Source of the DNA: Chryseobacterium rhizoplanae
GTDB lineage: Bacteria > Bacteroidota > Bacteroidia > Flavobacteriales > Weeksellaceae
NCBI RefSeq assembly: GCF_900182655.1
Contig: NZ_FXTC01000007.1
Coordinates: forward strand, 186,001 to 250,000
DNA length: 64,000 nucleotides
Direction of reading: 5' to 3'
Part shown: in pieces, positions 27,052-36,269 of the stretch
How positions within the stretch are numbered: the stretch's first letter is position 1
Layout of the letters: every line of letters starts with the position of its first letter
Position numbers and translations under genes: made by a program
The notes under the pieces: model-generated
What the model saw: only the letters and a program-made list of their open reading frames with translations
Databases searched by the model: none
Told to the model about the DNA's origin: nothing

Positions 27052-29691
27052 ATGAAAAAAATTCGACTTAGTGTTAAGCTGCTGTTGTTTTGTTCACTTT
27101 TAAGCGCAGGTGTAATATCTGCACAAAAATATGAACAAACAATTAAGGATTATGTTAATTCTGCTCAAGGATCATTTCAGAGAGTAAACCCAGAACTGAA
27201 AGCATTTAAAATCATTAATGTAGATCCTTCAAAGAGCTTAAATGGAGATGTAGTAGGCATACAGCAAACGATTAACGGAATACCTGTTTTCGGAAGTTCT
27301 GCCAATGTTTTAATCAGAGACGGAAAAGTGTTAAACTTTGCAGATACTTTTATTAAAAATTATCCTTCTGCTATTAAAGGTAAGGAAAGTGGTAGAAAAG
27401 ACGCTTTAGTAGCATCAACAATTGAAAAACTGAACGGATTGTCTTCTGTAAAGAACATTGATGGTAAAGAAAGCCCGATAGCAGCTAATGCTGTGTATTT
27501 TGCAAAAGGAGGTGAATTGATCCTTGGGTATCAGTTTTATGTTGAAGAAAAAGGAACTGGTAATGTATGGAATACCATCGTAAGTACAGAGGATGGTACT
27601 ATTTTATACCAGGAAAATACTACTTTATCATGTAACTTTCACGATGAATCCTTCGATCATCATACAGGTTCAGCCCAACAAAATATTTCGACAGTTTTTC
27701 CTGCCAATATAACTGCTCCAAATCAGCAGAACCCTGCCAATTTCGTATTAGTACCGGATAATGCATCTTATAATGTGTTTGCATTTCCTACAGAAGCGCC
27801 TACATTTGGTGCAAGAACATTATTAACAAATCCATGGGATTTGACAGCTTCACCGGAAGGTTGGCATTCTGACGGTACCAACCATTATACAATAACAAGA
27901 GGGAATAATGCCTTTGCATATACTGATGAGAATGCTACTAATACACCACAGTTCTCTCCTGATGGAGGGGCAAACAGAGCATTTGATTTTCCTCTAGATG
28001 TAACAGCTGCCCATACTACTTATACTTCAGCAGCTGTAACCAATTTATTCTACAATTCGAATAAAATGCATGATGTATTCTATAAATTCGGATTTACGGA
28101 ATCTGCAAGGAATTATCAGGTAAACAATTTTGGAAACGGAGGTGCAGGTAACGATCCTGTTCTTGCAGAGTCAAGGGATGGGAGTGGTCTTAATAATGCC
28201 AACTTTAACCCAGGTGCTGATGGAACAAGTGGAAGAATGCAGATGTTCCTTTTCTCACCAGCTGGAAACGTAAGATATCTTTATTATAATTCTCCATCAA
28301 CCTATACTGCCAGAGCTCCAATAGCTACTACTGCAAATTTTGGTCCTCAGATTATGGGTAATCCACCAGTGACAGGAGATCTTGCTCTTTCTACTCCAGC
28401 TGACGCATGTACTGCAGTTACGGCTGGGAGCCTTATAGGAAAGATTGCGGTAGTAAATGCTGCAGGCTGTGGCTTTGCTGTTAAAACAAAGAATTTACAG
28501 AATGCAGGTGCAGTAGGGGTTATACAATACCACCCGTCAAGTAACACACCTGTAGGAATGGGAGGAACTGATGCTACAATCACAATTCCTACTATTATGG
28601 TGGGCATGTCAGAAGGTCAGTTTTTAGTGAATGAGTTGACGAATGGTACTGTTGGAAATGCAACCATCAAAACGACTGCGGTTTATAAAGATGCGAGTTT
28701 AGATAATGGAGTAATCAGTCACGAATATGGCCACGGTATTTCCAATCGTCTTACGGGAACAGGAAGTTCATGTTTATCTTATATTTCATCTAATGAGCAG
28801 ATGGGAGAAGGATGGTCGGATTTCTTCGCCTTGATGATGACAACCAGACCTGGAGATACTTCTACCATTGCAAGAGGTGTGGGGACTTTTGTCTCAGGGC
28901 AAGGAACTACAGGATTAGGAATAAGACCAGCAAAATACTCACCTGATTTTGCTGTCAATGATTATACTTATGGACGTACGAACGGTATGAAAATAAGTAC
29001 AAGCATCTCTGGAATACCTGTTACAGTTCCGGATGTCCACAGCATTGGGTTTATCTGGGCTTCTATGCTTTGGGATCTTAACTGGAAATATGTAGATAAA
29101 TATGGATATAACAGTAATGTTCTTGCTGACCCGAACAGTGGAAGTGCAAGAGTTTTACAGTTGGTAATGGATGCTCTTAAACTGCAGCCATGTAATCCTA
29201 CGTTTGTACAGGGAAGAGATGCAATTCTTGCTGCTGACCAGGCCTCTACGGGAGGACAAAATAAATGTATGATCTGGAATACATTTGCTAAAAGAGGATT
29301 AGGGGTAAATGCCTCTGCAGGTGCTCTTAACGGCTTAGAATTTGGTGCGAATCAACCTTTAGCAGACATGAGTGATCAGGTGGAAGATTTCACAGTTCCT
29401 GCAGAATGTACTACATTGGCTGTAAAAGAAATTAATGATTCTAAAGGAATATCAATCTATCCAAATCCTGTAAGAAATGAATTCACGATAAAAACTCCAT
29501 CTGATCTAAAGTTATCAGGGATCACTACAGTTTCTATCTATGATTTTACAGGAAAACTGATTTCTAAGGAAAGTATCAACCTTAATAAACAAAATACGAT
29601 CAGTGCAGAAAAATTGATCAATGGAGCTTATATTGTAAAAGTCAATAATGACTCAATTGATTATTCTCAAAAGATTATTGTTTCTAAATAA
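27052..29691 (+). CDS. M36 (fungalysin-like) metalloprotease with T9SS sorting domain
   Basis: This 879-aa protein has a signal peptide (LLLFCSLLSAGVISAQ), a fungalysin-type propeptide (about 20-200), a PA-domain insert (about 430-545) and a zinc motif HEYGH at 557-561 (ISHEYGHGISNRL), with the third ligand expected in EQMGEGWSDFF. The C-terminal 75 residues are a type A T9SS sorting domain (ISIYPNPVRNEF...LINGAYIVKVNN). It is therefore a secreted or cell-surface endopeptidase. An AATATTTG box, one base off the -7 consensus, ends about 18 nt before the start, with a TTG near -33. It is an independent unit inside the pigment locus. Confidence 0.92.
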   Translation: MKKIRLSVKLLLFCSLLSAGVISAQKYEQTIKDYVNSAQGSFQRVNPELKAFKIINVDPSKSLNGDVVGIQQTINGIPVFGSSANVLIRDGKVLNFADTFIKNYPSAIKGKESGRKDALVASTIEKLNGLSSVKNIDGKESPIAANAVYFAKGGELILGYQFYVEEKGTGNVWNTIVSTEDGTILYQENTTLSCNFHDESFDHHTGSAQQNISTVFPANITAPNQQNPANFVLVPDNASYNVFAFPTEAPTFGARTLLTNPWDLTASPEGWHSDGTNHYTITRGNNAFAYTDENATNTPQFSPDGGANRAFDFPLDVTAAHTTYTSAAVTNLFYNSNKMHDVFYKFGFTESARNYQVNNFGNGGAGNDPVLAESRDGSGLNNANFNPGADGTSGRMQMFLFSPAGNVRYLYYNSPSTYTARAPIATTANFGPQIMGNPPVTGDLALSTPADACTAVTAGSLIGKIAVVNAAGCGFAVKTKNLQNAGAVGVIQYHPSSNTPVGMGGTDATITIPTIMVGMSEGQFLVNELTNGTVGNATIKTTAVYKDASLDNGVISHEYGHGISNRLTGTGSSCLSYISSNEQMGEGWSDFFALMMTTRPGDTSTIARGVGTFVSGQGTTGLGIRPAKYSPDFAVNDYTYGRTNGMKISTSISGIPVTVPDVHSIGFIWASMLWDLNWKYVDKYGYNSNVLADPNSGSARVLQLVMDALKLQPCNPTFVQGRDAILAADQASTGGQNKCMIWNTFAKRGLGVNASAGALNGLEFGANQPLADMSDQVEDFTVPAECTTLAVKEINDSKGISIYPNPVRNEFTIKTPSDLKLSGITTVSIYDFTGKLISKESINLNKQNTISAEKLINGAYIVKVNNDSIDYSQKIIVSK

Positions 29692-29718
29692 GAAATTATA
29701 GTAAATAATTGTGATAAG

Positions 29719-29744
29719 CCTGGAATTTTATTCCGGGTTTTTTT
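29719..29744 (+). terminator. Terminator of the M36 protease gene
   Basis: CCTGGAAT (29719-29726) pairs with ATTCCGGG (29730-29737, one G-U pair) across TTT, followed by seven T residues. The T-run reaches the 3' end of the convergent glycosyltransferase gene. Confidence 0.8.
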
Positions 29745-30915
29745 AATTATTTTCCGGGCTCACTTTATTCAAAAATAAAAAAGATGCCACTCCGGCAAGA
29801 GCAGAAAGTGAAGTGCTTAAGATAAAACTGCCGATGATATATTGCAGCAGATTATTTTTTATCAGTTCAAAATTTAAATCCTGGCTTAAAATATCACTGT
29901 TACCACTTACAAATGGTGCTCCCAGAAACAGAGATGCGGCAATAATAAAAGGAATAAAAGGAGGAAGGCTCACATTGGAGGCTACAAATGCAAGTACTTT
30001 ATTGAGTTTAAAAAGTACAGATAAGCTGATCACTAAAAGTGTCTGAAATCCCCAGAAAGGCGAAAGTCCTATAAACACTCCCAAAGCTATGGAAAATGCT
30101 TTAGTACGATTGCTCCCGTCACTTTCTAAGACATCTTCCTGTATGAATTTTTTAAAGCTTTTTTTTTTGAAATTATTCAGAAAATTTCTCGGAATAATAT
30201 AAAATAGAGTGATTGTGACCAGAATTGTATTCAAAATACTTATTCTCGTAAAATCTTTAAAAGGTCTGAAATGTGAAACCCGTTCTGCCGGATCATATAA
30301 AACCTTGATCGGAACATTTTTTACAGGAACGTGTCTCCATGCAGTTCTTACAATGATTTCGATTTCAAATTCAAACTTAGGCGTAAAATATTTCTTTGGA
30401 ATTTTATGTAAAGGATAAAGCCTGTAACCGGACTGTGTATCTTGCAGTTTGATTCCGGTTTCAAACCAAAACCAGAAATTGGAAAAACGGTTTCCAAAAC
30501 TGCTCTTTTTGGGAATACCATCCTGAGACATATTTCTGTTTCCAATCAGAAGAACCTCTTCTTTTTCCTGGAGCAGAGCTTCTGCAAATACAGGAATATC
30601 ATCCGGATAATGCTGTCCATCCGAATCAATAGTGATGGCATAATCATACCCTGACTTCTTTGCCTCTCTGAAACCTGTTTTAAGGGCATTCCCTTTTCCT
30701 TTGTTCTCCGGTAATGAGATAATAGTAATCTGAGGATATTGAGTAAGAATCTGAGGCGTAGAATCTGTAGAGCCATCATTGACCACAATAATACTTCCGG
30801 TGTAGTTGAGAACACCGTCAATAACCCTGTTCAGGGTCTTTTCATTGTTGTAAGTGGGTATTAAAACGCATATCTTCTTTTCAGAAATTGCATTTTGTAC
30901 TTCAGCAAGGGACAT
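29743..30915 (-). CDS. GT2 glycosyltransferase fused to DUF2062 membrane domain
   Basis: This 390-aa protein has a GT-A family 2 domain (about 12-235) with CVLIPTYNNEKTL, VVNDGSTDSTPQ, KGNALKTGF and the metal-binding ITIDSDGQHYPDD. A C-terminal DUF2062 domain (about 265-390) has three or more membrane spans (GVFIGLSPFWGFQTLLVISLS). The GT domain resembles dolichyl-phosphate-sugar synthases. It is the last gene of the minus-strand pigment operon, 4 nt after the preceding gene. It may glycosylate a lipid carrier or the pigment itself. Confidence 0.83.
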   Translation of the reverse strand: MSLAEVQNAISEKKICVLIPTYNNEKTLNRVIDGVLNYTGSIIVVNDGSTDSTPQILTQYPQITIISLPENKGKGNALKTGFREAKKSGYDYAITIDSDGQHYPDDIPVFAEALLQEKEEVLLIGNRNMSQDGIPKKSSFGNRFSNFWFWFETGIKLQDTQSGYRLYPLHKIPKKYFTPKFEFEIEIIVRTAWRHVPVKNVPIKVLYDPAERVSHFRPFKDFTRISILNTILVTITLFYIIPRNFLNNFKKKSFKKFIQEDVLESDGSNRTKAFSIALGVFIGLSPFWGFQTLLVISLSVLFKLNKVLAFVASNVSLPPFIPFIIAASLFLGAPFVSGNSDILSQDLNFELIKNNLLQYIIGSFILSTSLSALAGVASFLFLNKVSPENN

Positions 30916-30919
30916 TCTT

Positions 30920-31396
30920 TTATTTTAAAGTGGCTCTTTCCGCCTCTGTCATGGTTTTAGACTGCATTGCAAACTTTTTGATATAGCCTTTTAGTGCTGT
31001 ATTCTGTTTGCTGTAATTATTCAGAAGGAATGCCTTATCATCTTTCAGACTTCCGCGGTATCCAACAATTTTCGGGATGTTTTCCTGAACACTCATTCTT
31101 ATCAGACGAAGTTCTGCATTGTTCGGATTACTTTTGATAATGCTTTCAAGGCTTGTAGCACCCGTCTTCACCAGAGACTTTCTGTTGTTTTTGGTAATTT
31201 TGGCCTCCATAATCTTTGCAGCAGCTTTATACCCAACAGTTACGGCATCAGAACCGGATTGTTTTTCCGCAGTTTCAATGAAGCTGGCGGTATTGGTATT
31301 GGATTCGTTGGCTTTAGCATAGCTGTTTCTCAGCGTTTCAAGGTCAGACTGAAAGAAAAAAACAAATGCTGCTATGAATGATAAGATAAGTTTCAT
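30920..31396 (-). CDS. Secreted helical protein of the pigment operon, unknown function
   Basis: This 158-aa protein has a signal peptide (MKLILSFIAAFVFFFQ) and an alpha-helical mature part with TPR-like character (SNPNNAELRLIRMSVQ). It overlaps the dehydratase-like gene upstream by four bases and lies 4 nt before the GT2 gene. I know no domain name for it. The coupling suggests a periplasmic helper in pigment maturation or transport. Confidence 0.72.
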   Translation of the reverse strand: MKLILSFIAAFVFFFQSDLETLRNSYAKANESNTNTASFIETAEKQSGSDAVTVGYKAAAKIMEAKITKNNRKSLVKTGATSLESIIKSNPNNAELRLIRMSVQENIPKIVGYRGSLKDDKAFLLNNYSKQNTALKGYIKKFAMQSKTMTEAERATLK

Positions 31397-31773
31397 GATG
31401 GTATTTTTTTATAGCTTACAGACAGTTTTAATGCAATAGTCTCGCCAAAAGAAGTTGTATTTTTTACTTTAACGTCTTCTTCATTTTCGTTAATATCCAG
31501 CTGAAGTTGTAAGTCAGGAGTCTCAAAAGGATTGATGATCGCCATGAATTTTACATTGGATGCGGTTTTTAAAAACAATTTTGAACCTGTAAATTCCTCA
31601 GTCAGTTCTTTGATGATCTGCATCATGCAAACGCCGGGAGTTACCGGGTTTCCAGGAAAATGTCCTTTGAAAATATCGTGGTCTTTATTAAGATGAATGT
31701 GAGCAGTAAACTTTCCGTCTTCTGCTTTCTCATAAGAGGTTAAAGTATAAAAGTCTGTAAGAATGGTTTGCAT
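31393..31773 (-). CDS. Hotdog 3-hydroxyacyl-ACP dehydratase-like protein (FabZ/ApeI type)
   Basis: This 126-aa single-hotdog protein has FKGHFPGNPVTPGVCMMQ, the FabZ-like active-site segment with the catalytic His in GHFPG. It should remove water from 3-hydroxyacyl-ACP to create the conjugated double bonds of the polyene. The Glu expected on the long helix is not obvious (QIIKELTEEF). It is preceded by an 82-nt gap holding an inverted repeat and is coupled to the following gene by a four-base overlap. Confidence 0.83.
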   Translation of the reverse strand: MQTILTDFYTLTSYEKAEDGKFTAHIHLNKDHDIFKGHFPGNPVTPGVCMMQIIKELTEEFTGSKLFLKTASNVKFMAIINPFETPDLQLQLDINENEEDVKVKNTTSFGETIALKLSVSYKKIPS

Positions 31774-31794
31774 GATCTTATTTTTAAGATTAAA

Positions 31795-31839
31795 TGTACA
31801 ATACAGCCGGTCTGAAAAACGACACTTACTTATTGTACA
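31795..31839. other. Inverted repeat upstream of the dehydratase-like gene
   Basis: TGTACAATA (31795-31803) and TATTGTACA (31831-31839) are perfect inverted repeats 27 nt apart, followed on the minus strand by TACATTTA, a 7/8 match to TAnnTTTG. It could be an operator or RNA hairpin with an internal promoter; the evidence is only the symmetry. Confidence 0.35.
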
Positions 31840-31855
31840 GTTTTCCTGTTGGAAA

Positions 31856-32491
31856 TTATTCTGTTTCGGTTATTTGAAATAGTTTTATATTGATCTTAAA
31901 ATCTTTGTGCTGTAAATTTAAGCTATCCGCGAAGATAGGTTTTTTTGCATCAAAAGTAAAATCGATTTTTTCCTTATTATTTTTCGTGTAAATGATCTGT
32001 TTCAGTAAGCCATTTTCCTTATTGAAGAATAAATAATAGTTTTTATTCTCAATTTTTGAAAGAAAGATTTTAGCATTATCATTCTCAAAACTTTCGCTCA
32101 CCGGGTACTGTCTTTTCAAAAGCTGCTGGAAGTCATTTTTCAGGAAATTGATGACTATTTTTTTATCCAGATCAGGAAGTACATAATTCAGTTTGAAATT
32201 ATTGTCAGAAACTTCAAAATCAATCAGTTTATTCCCAAAATCTGATGTTAATGCAACACGATGCGTTGTTTCGTTCAGTTTTTTGATGATCAGAATACCG
32301 CTTACATGGTTTTTATAAAGGTCCATCTGGCATTTGTACACATAATCTTCACCGGAAGAGAAATATAAATTTTCAACCGTCTTTTCAGATGTAGAAACTG
32401 GTTGGACATCGGTTAGCTTATACGTTTTACAGGAAACAGCCAGACTCAGAATCAGGCTATAAAGAAAACTCTGACGCAGGAATTGACGCAT
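31856..32491 (-). CDS. Outer-membrane lipoprotein of unknown function
   Basis: The protein has 211 aa from ATG 32491, chosen because MRQFLRQSFLYSLILSLAVSC is a normal lipoprotein signal with Cys21; the frame opens earlier at 32515. The mature part is beta-strand rich (VENLYFSSGEDYVYKCQMDLYKNHVSG), like LolB or DUF4292 folds. It overlaps the end of the LolA-like gene by 35 nt. LolA/LolB-like pairs occur in aryl-polyene clusters, so it may receive lipid cargo at the outer membrane; this is inferred from position. Confidence 0.75.
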   Translation of the reverse strand: MRQFLRQSFLYSLILSLAVSCKTYKLTDVQPVSTSEKTVENLYFSSGEDYVYKCQMDLYKNHVSGILIIKKLNETTHRVALTSDFGNKLIDFEVSDNNFKLNYVLPDLDKKIVINFLKNDFQQLLKRQYPVSESFENDNAKIFLSKIENKNYYLFFNKENGLLKQIIYTKNNKEKIDFTFDAKKPIFADSLNLQHKDFKINIKLFQITETE

Positions 32492-33083
32492 TGATTTTGG
32501 TATTTTTGAAAACAATATTCGTAGTATCTCCGGAAGCTTCCGTCATATTAACCTGGGAAACTGTAGACTGGTTCTTTGGGAAATACAGCTCTATCTGTTT
32601 AATATATTTCAGCAGTTGTGATGTTTTAGGAATAAACTTAGCGACATTATAATTTCCGTTCTTAAAATACGTTACCGTAAACTCAGGATCATTGAACATC
32701 GTTCCGTTTGAACTTCCTACAATCAGTTTGTTGATTTTTTCAAATGTTTTGCTCTTGGCATCTACAGATGATTTTTTCCCCTGATCATTGATGAAGATCT
32801 TATTGCTTTTAAAAACAATACTGTACTGATAAGGCTTGGTATATTTCCAGCTTAGCATATTAGGAGTCTGCAGTGACATTCTTCCATAGGTAACAATACT
32901 TTTGTCCAGAAAGTCCATTTTTTTGGTCTGGGTAAAATCACTCTGTAAAGTTTTGATCTCTTTAGTTTCCGAAGATACCTTAGACACAAATGCTTTAGCT
33001 TCAGCTCCTGACATGGCCGTATTTTGTGCAAAAAAGAAACCGGAAACCAGTAAGAATGCTCCGAAAGCAATATTTTTAATCAT
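32457..33083 (-). CDS. LolA-like outer-membrane lipoprotein carrier
   Basis: This 208-aa protein has a signal peptide (IAFGAFLLVSGFFFAQ). The LolA half-barrel pattern is visible: IKTLQSDFTQTKKMDFLDKSI, YGRMSLQTPNMLSWKYTKPYQYSIVFKSNKIFIND, and the ending ASIPASEFSL. LolA proteins shuttle hydrophobic cargo across the periplasm. Beside the lipoprotein and MMPL genes, it is probably a dedicated carrier for the pigment rather than the housekeeping LolA. It overlaps the deacetylase gene by 8 nt. Confidence 0.88.
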   Translation of the reverse strand: MIKNIAFGAFLLVSGFFFAQNTAMSGAEAKAFVSKVSSETKEIKTLQSDFTQTKKMDFLDKSIVTYGRMSLQTPNMLSWKYTKPYQYSIVFKSNKIFINDQGKKSSVDAKSKTFEKINKLIVGSSNGTMFNDPEFTVTYFKNGNYNVAKFIPKTSQLLKYIKQIELYFPKNQSTVSQVNMTEASGDTTNIVFKNTKINASIPASEFSL

Positions 33084-33831
33084 TTCTATTTGAATTTATA
33101 ATTGTATCAACCGTAAATGTTGAATATTTTTTGTCCTTCAAAAATACTAATAAATTGGCCAGCACACGACAGGTCTTTTCCGAAGTATCATGAAGCAGGA
33201 TAATACTGCCTTTCTTCAAGCCTTTAGTCACTCTGCGGTAGATTTTCTTTTCATCATCAATGATGGTGTCTAAAGACCGTACATCCCATCCGATGCTTAT
33301 TTTATTCGTTCTTTTGATGGCTTTTGCAATATTGGGATTCGTTACTCCGAAAGGAGGTCTGTAAAGAAGGGTTGTTATATTTCCCGTATTTTTAATCACT
33401 TCATCACACTTTTTAATTTCCTCAATCATTTTTGAGGTAGATAAAAATCCTGTAGAATTGGAGTGTGATAACGTATGATTTCCGATTGTATGACCTTCTG
33501 CAATGATTCTCTGAAACGTTTCAGGATATTTTTCAATCTGTTTTCCGATACAGAAAAAGGTGGCTTTTACCTGATGCTCTTTAAGCAGGTCTAAAAATTT
33601 TGGGGTAAATTCAGTTGGGCCGTCATCAAAAGTGAGGGCAACTTCTTTGATCTTTGTGCGCTTATGAGTAATGCTGTTGACAAAATATCCCAGTTCAATA
33701 TCAAAAGAACCCCAGACTACGACTGCGGAAAAAGCAAAAAAACAAAACAGATACACCCAAAAGCTTCCATGAAAAGCATAAATAAAAACGTTACAAAAAA
33801 GATAGAACAGGATGAATGGATAATGTTTCAT
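33076..33831 (-). CDS. Membrane-anchored NodB-type polysaccharide deacetylase
   Basis: The protein has 251 aa from ATG 33831. An upstream in-frame ATG at 33873 would add 14 polar residues before the membrane segments (YPFILFYLFCNVFIYAF and VYLFCFFAFSAVVVWG), so the later start is preferred. The NodB domain has TFDDGPTEFTPK (Asp-Asp), HTLSHS (HxxxH metal ligands), RPPFG and LLHDT. These enzymes remove N- or O-acyl groups, usually from sugars. Its partner in a pigment operon could be the GT2 product. A dispersed repeat lies just upstream. Confidence 0.87.
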   Translation of the reverse strand: MKHYPFILFYLFCNVFIYAFHGSFWVYLFCFFAFSAVVVWGSFDIELGYFVNSITHKRTKIKEVALTFDDGPTEFTPKFLDLLKEHQVKATFFCIGKQIEKYPETFQRIIAEGHTIGNHTLSHSNSTGFLSTSKMIEEIKKCDEVIKNTGNITTLLYRPPFGVTNPNIAKAIKRTNKISIGWDVRSLDTIIDDEKKIYRRVTKGLKKGSIILLHDTSEKTCRVLANLLVFLKDKKYSTFTVDTIINSNRND

Positions 33832-33878
33832 TGCTGGCTGGTTTATATGGTTAAACTTTCTTGATGTATACACATTTT

Positions 33879-33955
33879 GTCATTCTGAGTGTAGCGGAGC
33901 GAAATGAAGAATCTATAATATGAAAAGAAGAGATTCTTCCTTCATCATAATGACA
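33879..33955. repeat. Dispersed repeat inside the pigment operon
   Basis: The left unit starts TGTCATTCTGAGTGTAGCGG and the right unit is 33931-33955, which differs at two positions from the 25-mer at 4488-4512. The AAGAATCT / AGATTCTT inner arms allow a hairpin. It lies between the cysteine-less ketosynthase gene and the deacetylase gene. Confidence 0.75.
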
Positions 33956-33997
33956 ACCGTACTGCTTTAATTGTAAACATTATTGTTTTTTCTTCAA

Positions 33998-35059
33998 CTA
34001 AACCTTTTCCAATAATACCAGACTGTGATCATGACCCGCCAGATGGTTGTAAAGAAGTACATTCTTTATACTTTCCTTTTTTTCTGCATTGATCATCATG
34101 ACTTCCGGAATCTGCTGTTCCTTAAGGATATGACAGGCGATGAATGTTGAAAATCCACTCGCTGTATTGAATTCTCCACTCAAATGCTTGTAATAAAGCA
34201 AAGATGAGTTTGGAAACAGATCCATTGCTTTTGAGTAGTAAACGTCAGAATCTGCATCTCCGCTGAATCCTAAAATAACAGCATCAATATCTCCGGTTGA
34301 AAGATTATTCTTAGCTAAGAAATTTTGGATACAGTCCTGTACTTCATCTAACTCAACTTTGTTACTGATATTGATATTCTTAAGTTTTGCGTAAGAACTT
34401 TCAGTCTTATCTTTTCCTACAACAAAGAAGCTGGCACCTTCGCCCCAAACCACGCCATTGGTGGTGGAATGCAAATAATCGGCAGGAAGATCTGCTTCTT
34501 TTTTTATCGTATTATTTAAACAGTAAAGCTCCATTGTTCTGACAGTCTGCTCGTCTGTAGAGCCTACCAAAACATTTTCTGCCTCTCCGTCATTGATCTG
34601 AAGCTGAGCATCCAGTAATGAAAACTCCAGTGACGAGGAGGTGTTCACATAGGTGAAATTATAAGCATGACATTGTAGTCCCAGAGCAATTTGCCCCGCT
34701 ACCGTATTGTGGGTAGATTGGATGAAAAAGGTAGGGGTAAGGAATTCTTCATGATTATCAATCACATTTTTCAGGAACTTTTCAGAATCCTGTGAGCATC
34801 CCATTCCTGTTCCTACGATGATGGCATCCGGCTGATCAATACCTGCTTCTTTTAAAGCGTAATGTGAGGCTACAGAACTCATTTTTACCGTTTTAGACAT
34901 TCTTCTGATCATGGCTGGCGGAATGAACTCTTTATAATTGGGCTCTATCGCTTTGATGATATTGGAAGAATTCTCAGGAGTAAGGTTCTGAAGAATATTT
35001 TCGTTTAAAGTGTCCTGAACGGAGATACAGGATGCACTGTTGATGTATACTGCACTCAT
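33998..35059 (-). CDS. Ketosynthase-like protein without active-site Cys (chain-length-factor type)
   Basis: This 353-aa thiolase-fold protein resembles KAS II, but the nucleophile position is Thr140 (YVNTSSSLEF where a ketosynthase has TACSSSL). The first catalytic His is also gone (LGFSGDADSD); a remnant of the second survives in KHLSGEFNTASG. It should therefore not condense by itself. It overlaps the complete ketosynthase gene by four bases, suggesting a KS/CLF heterodimer in which this subunit sets chain length, as known for type II PKS and ApeC-type proteins. Confidence 0.85.
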   Translation of the reverse strand: MSAVYINSASCISVQDTLNENILQNLTPENSSNIIKAIEPNYKEFIPPAMIRRMSKTVKMSSVASHYALKEAGIDQPDAIIVGTGMGCSQDSEKFLKNVIDNHEEFLTPTFFIQSTHNTVAGQIALGLQCHAYNFTYVNTSSSLEFSLLDAQLQINDGEAENVLVGSTDEQTVRTMELYCLNNTIKKEADLPADYLHSTTNGVVWGEGASFFVVGKDKTESSYAKLKNINISNKVELDEVQDCIQNFLAKNNLSTGDIDAVILGFSGDADSDVYYSKAMDLFPNSSLLYYKHLSGEFNTASGFSTFIACHILKEQQIPEVMMINAEKKESIKNVLLYNHLAGHDHSLVLLEKV

Positions 35060-36255
35060 GACTTTGAAAGAATTAAGGTTGAACAGTTTCCTCCAAACCC
35101 AAATGAATTGGATAGTACATGATTAATACTTTTCTCTTTCAGTTCGGTAACAGGAGTAAGATCAAATTCTTCCATTTTTGTTTTGAAATTCAGATTCGGG
35201 AAGATAACACTGTTTTGCATGGCTAATATTGAAAATACGGCTTCAATTCCTGCTGCTGCGGCCAAAGTGTGTCCTGTAAATGCTTTTGTAGAGCTGAATT
35301 CGGGAACCTGGTTTTCACCAAAGATTCTGATCATCGCAATTCCTTCTGATAAATCATTATTAGGAGTAGCCGTTCCGTGAACGTTGATATAATCTATATT
35401 TTCTTTTTCTAATCCTGAAATTTTTAACGCTTGCTGCATCGCTAAAAATGCTCCCTGTCCGTTTTCAGAAGAGGCGGTCTGATGGTGTGCATCGTTGGCA
35501 TTTCCGTATCCGGAAAGATAAGCAAGAACTTTTTTATTTTCTTTTTTAACTACTTCTTCAGATTCAAGAACTAAGAACGCAGCTGCTTCTCCAAGATTCA
35601 ATCCTTTTCTGTTGTTGTCAAAGGGAGTATTGTAAGAATCCGTAAGGATCATCAAGGTATTGAAACCATTCAGGGTAAATTTTGAAAGAGAATCTGTTCC
35701 TCCTACAATAACACGGTCCAAAACTCCGTTTTTGATCAGTTTAGCACCCATCATAATGGCATTAGCTGCTGATGAGCAGGCTGTGCTGATCGTAGATACC
35801 ATTCCTTGTAATCCCAGATAATCGGCAATTGCCAATGAAGAATTTCCGGCATCGTGGGCGTCAATATATTTTTGCTCTTCAGGAAAGTCTTCGTAAGAGT
35901 AGAAATATTTTTCAGTAATATCCATTCCTCCTACACTGGTAGAAGAGATCAATCCGGTTTTGTAACCGTTGATATCTGAAATTCCTGCACTTTCTACAGC
36001 TTCTTTAGCAGCAACCATCCCCAATAAAGAAGTTCTTGTCACGTTGTTGTCTTCATCAAGTTGAAGCTGCTGTACAAGTTCTTCGTTGGATAATTTTATT
36101 TCACCTGTTTTAATAATTCCTGCATGTCGGGTTTCAAACATTTCAATGTCTGAAATTCCATGTTTTCCGGATTGCAGTGAAATAAAATTTTCCTCCACAT
36201 TGTTTCCGATGGAGGAAATGATGCCCATTCCCGTTATGGCAATTTTTTGACTCAT
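35056..36255 (-). CDS. Beta-ketoacyl-ACP synthase (KAS II type)
   Basis: The protein has 399 aa from ATG 36255 (MSQKIAITGMG); the longer frame to 36291 runs into the inverted repeat upstream. It is a complete ketosynthase: Cys160 (STACSSAANA), His in NVHGTATPNND and His in FTGHTLAAAAG. It overlaps the cysteine-less partner downstream and follows the ACP gene. It probably forms the elongating KS/CLF pair for the polyene or for the dialkylresorcinol acyl chains. Confidence 0.93.
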   Translation of the reverse strand: MSQKIAITGMGIISSIGNNVEENFISLQSGKHGISDIEMFETRHAGIIKTGEIKLSNEELVQQLQLDEDNNVTRTSLLGMVAAKEAVESAGISDINGYKTGLISSTSVGGMDITEKYFYSYEDFPEEQKYIDAHDAGNSSLAIADYLGLQGMVSTISTACSSAANAIMMGAKLIKNGVLDRVIVGGTDSLSKFTLNGFNTLMILTDSYNTPFDNNRKGLNLGEAAAFLVLESEEVVKKENKKVLAYLSGYGNANDAHHQTASSENGQGAFLAMQQALKISGLEKENIDYINVHGTATPNNDLSEGIAMIRIFGENQVPEFSSTKAFTGHTLAAAAGIEAVFSILAMQNSVIFPNLNFKTKMEEFDLTPVTELKEKSINHVLSNSFGFGGNCSTLILSKS

Positions 36256-36269
36256 GGTATTACATAATG

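Noticed and set aside
29738..29744. Reading the M36 terminator as bidirectional
   Set aside because: On the minus strand the hairpin is followed by CTTATCAC rather than a T-run, so it does not support termination of the GT2-DUF2062 gene.
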